This document shows positions 63,422 through 64,000 of a DNA stretch of 64,000 bases, one piece after another; the first letter of the stretch is position 1; every line of letters starts with the position of its first letter. Origin of the DNA: Ochrobactrum quorumnocens. Its GTDB lineage: Bacteria > Pseudomonadota > Alphaproteobacteria > Rhizobiales > Rhizobiaceae. The position numbers and the translations under genes are program-made. The DNA is taken from positions 1-64,000 of the forward strand of contig NZ_CP022605.1 in NCBI RefSeq assembly GCF_002278035.1, read 5' to 3'. A model generated the notes under the pieces. That model worked only from the letters and a program-made list of their open reading frames with translations, was not told the origin of the DNA and searched no databases.

Positions 63422-64000
63422 TGCGTCCAGCCTCTCGCATAATATTGCGCATATCCCAGTCGACCATTTCGCTAACAAGACTTCCAAACCCCGTCGTATG
63501 TTCCCATCCAAGTCTGTTCTTTGCTTTGGATGCGTCGCCCAACAGGAAATCAACTTCATTGGGACGGAAATAGCGCGGGTCAATCTCGATGAGACATTTA
63601 CCTGATCTTCGATCGACACCGATTTCTTTTATACCGTCACCGTCCCACTCGATCTGTTTGTCAACAGCGTTAAACGCCAGCTCAACAAATTCGCGCACGG
63701 TATGGGTTTCCCCTGTGGCAAGCACGTAGTCGTCCGCCACATCTTCTTGCAGAATTCGCCACATCCCCTCAACATAGTCACGCGCGTGGCCCCAGTCACG
63801 GCGAGCATTAAGATTACCCAGACGCAGCTTTTCCTGAAGTCCTCTTTCGATTGCTGCGACCGCGCGCGTGATCTTACGTGTCACGAAGGTTTCGCCACGC
63901 AGAGGACTTTCATGATTGAATAAAATGCCATTGGAGGCATGAAATCCATATGCCTGACGATAGTTGACGGTTGTCCAGTAGGCGAAAAGTTTTGCCGTTG
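63405..64000 (-). CDS. gmd: GDP-mannose 4,6-dehydratase, 5' end cut by the window edge
   Basis: The C-terminal 198 or so residues are visible. Matching segments are [37 protein letters not shown], the SDR-fold [14 protein letters not shown], the [11 protein letters not shown] loop and a C-terminal [19 protein letters not shown]. It dehydrates GDP-mannose to the 4-keto-6-deoxy sugar used by the fucose synthase downstream. The N-terminus and promoter lie beyond position 64000. Confidence 0.93.
   Translation of the reverse strand, partial: TAKLFAYWTTVNYRQAYGFHASNGILFNHESPLRGETFVTRKITRAVAAIERGLQEKLRLGNLNARRDWGHARDYVEGMWRILQEDVADDYVLATGETHTVREFVELAFNAVDKQIEWDGDGIKEIGVDRRSGKCLIEIDPRYFRPNEVDFLLGDASKAKNRLGWEHTTGFGSLVSEMVDWDMRNIMREAGRNDFYG

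Noticed and set aside
1..64000. CRISPR arrays, tRNA or rRNA genes
   Set aside because: No regularly spaced direct repeats and no cloverleaf or rRNA sequence were recognised on reading. A dedicated tRNA scan could not be run here.

Overview
The window looks like a secondary-replicon or accessory segment of an alphaproteobacterium of the Brucella/Ochrobactrum group. The reasons are the mix of TRAP and ABC importers with small catabolic operons, a DmpA-type P1 peptidase (the family was first described in Ochrobactrum), a YehZYXW-type betaine importer, a Rhizobiales-style intergenic palindrome, and moderate GC with frequent GTG/TTG starts. This assignment is inference from gene content only. No rRNA, tRNA, CRISPR array or replication origin was recognised.

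Layout. 0.7-6.3 kb: a Tat-exported TakP-like TRAP transporter (binding protein, large and small permease) with its own Cache-domain histidine kinase and NarL-type regulator. 6.6-12.8 kb: a D-amino-acid or peptide locus with a P1 peptidase, a polar amino acid ABC importer and a D-amino acid aminotransferase, divergent from a LysR regulator. 13-19.2 kb: a DUF3100 membrane protein with a small membrane partner, an M20 aminoacylase, a LysR regulator, a beta-hydroxyacid dehydrogenase and an aldehyde dehydrogenase. 19.4-31 kb: a polyol/sugar operon (ribose-type ABC importer, SorC regulator, aldo/keto reductase, GlpD-like dehydrogenase, class I aldolase, FGGY kinase, and a GMC oxidoreductase broken by a frameshift and an amber codon). 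31.1-34.3 kb: arsR-arsC-acr3-arsC-arsH. 34.3-35.6 kb: a degenerate IS3-family element. 35.8-41.5 kb: a siderophore uptake remnant (AraC regulator, TonB receptor, binding protein, broken siderophore-interacting protein). 41.6-43.4 kb: a LysR/SDR divergent pair. 44.2-57.7 kb: the most interesting region, described below. 58-64 kb: exopolysaccharide genes (LuxR-type regulator, Wzc-like and Wza/ExoF-like proteins) and GDP-L-fucose synthesis (fcl, and gmd cut by the window edge).

The 44-57 kb region combines a YehZYXW/OpuC-type importer for quaternary amines, a LysR-family regulator with two helix-turn-helix domains, and a five-gene operon. The operon encodes a histidine-ammonia-lyase homologue whose MIO-forming Ala-Ser-Gly is replaced by Cys-Ala-Asp, a hydantoinase-like amidohydrolase, an N-carbamoyl-amino-acid hydrolase, a DUF917-family protein (a family since linked to S-methyl-thiohydantoin desulfuration) and a urocanase homologue. 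Read as a pathway, these are the steps expected for breaking down ergothioneine or its S-methyl derivative: trimethylamine elimination, thiourocanate hydration, desulfuration, hydantoin ring opening and decarbamoylation to glutamate. The importer would bring in the betaine. The individual families are established. Assigning this locus to that substrate is inference.

Several genes are decaying (GMC oxidoreductase, siderophore-interacting protein, IS3 transposase), so parts of this segment appear to be under relaxed selection.
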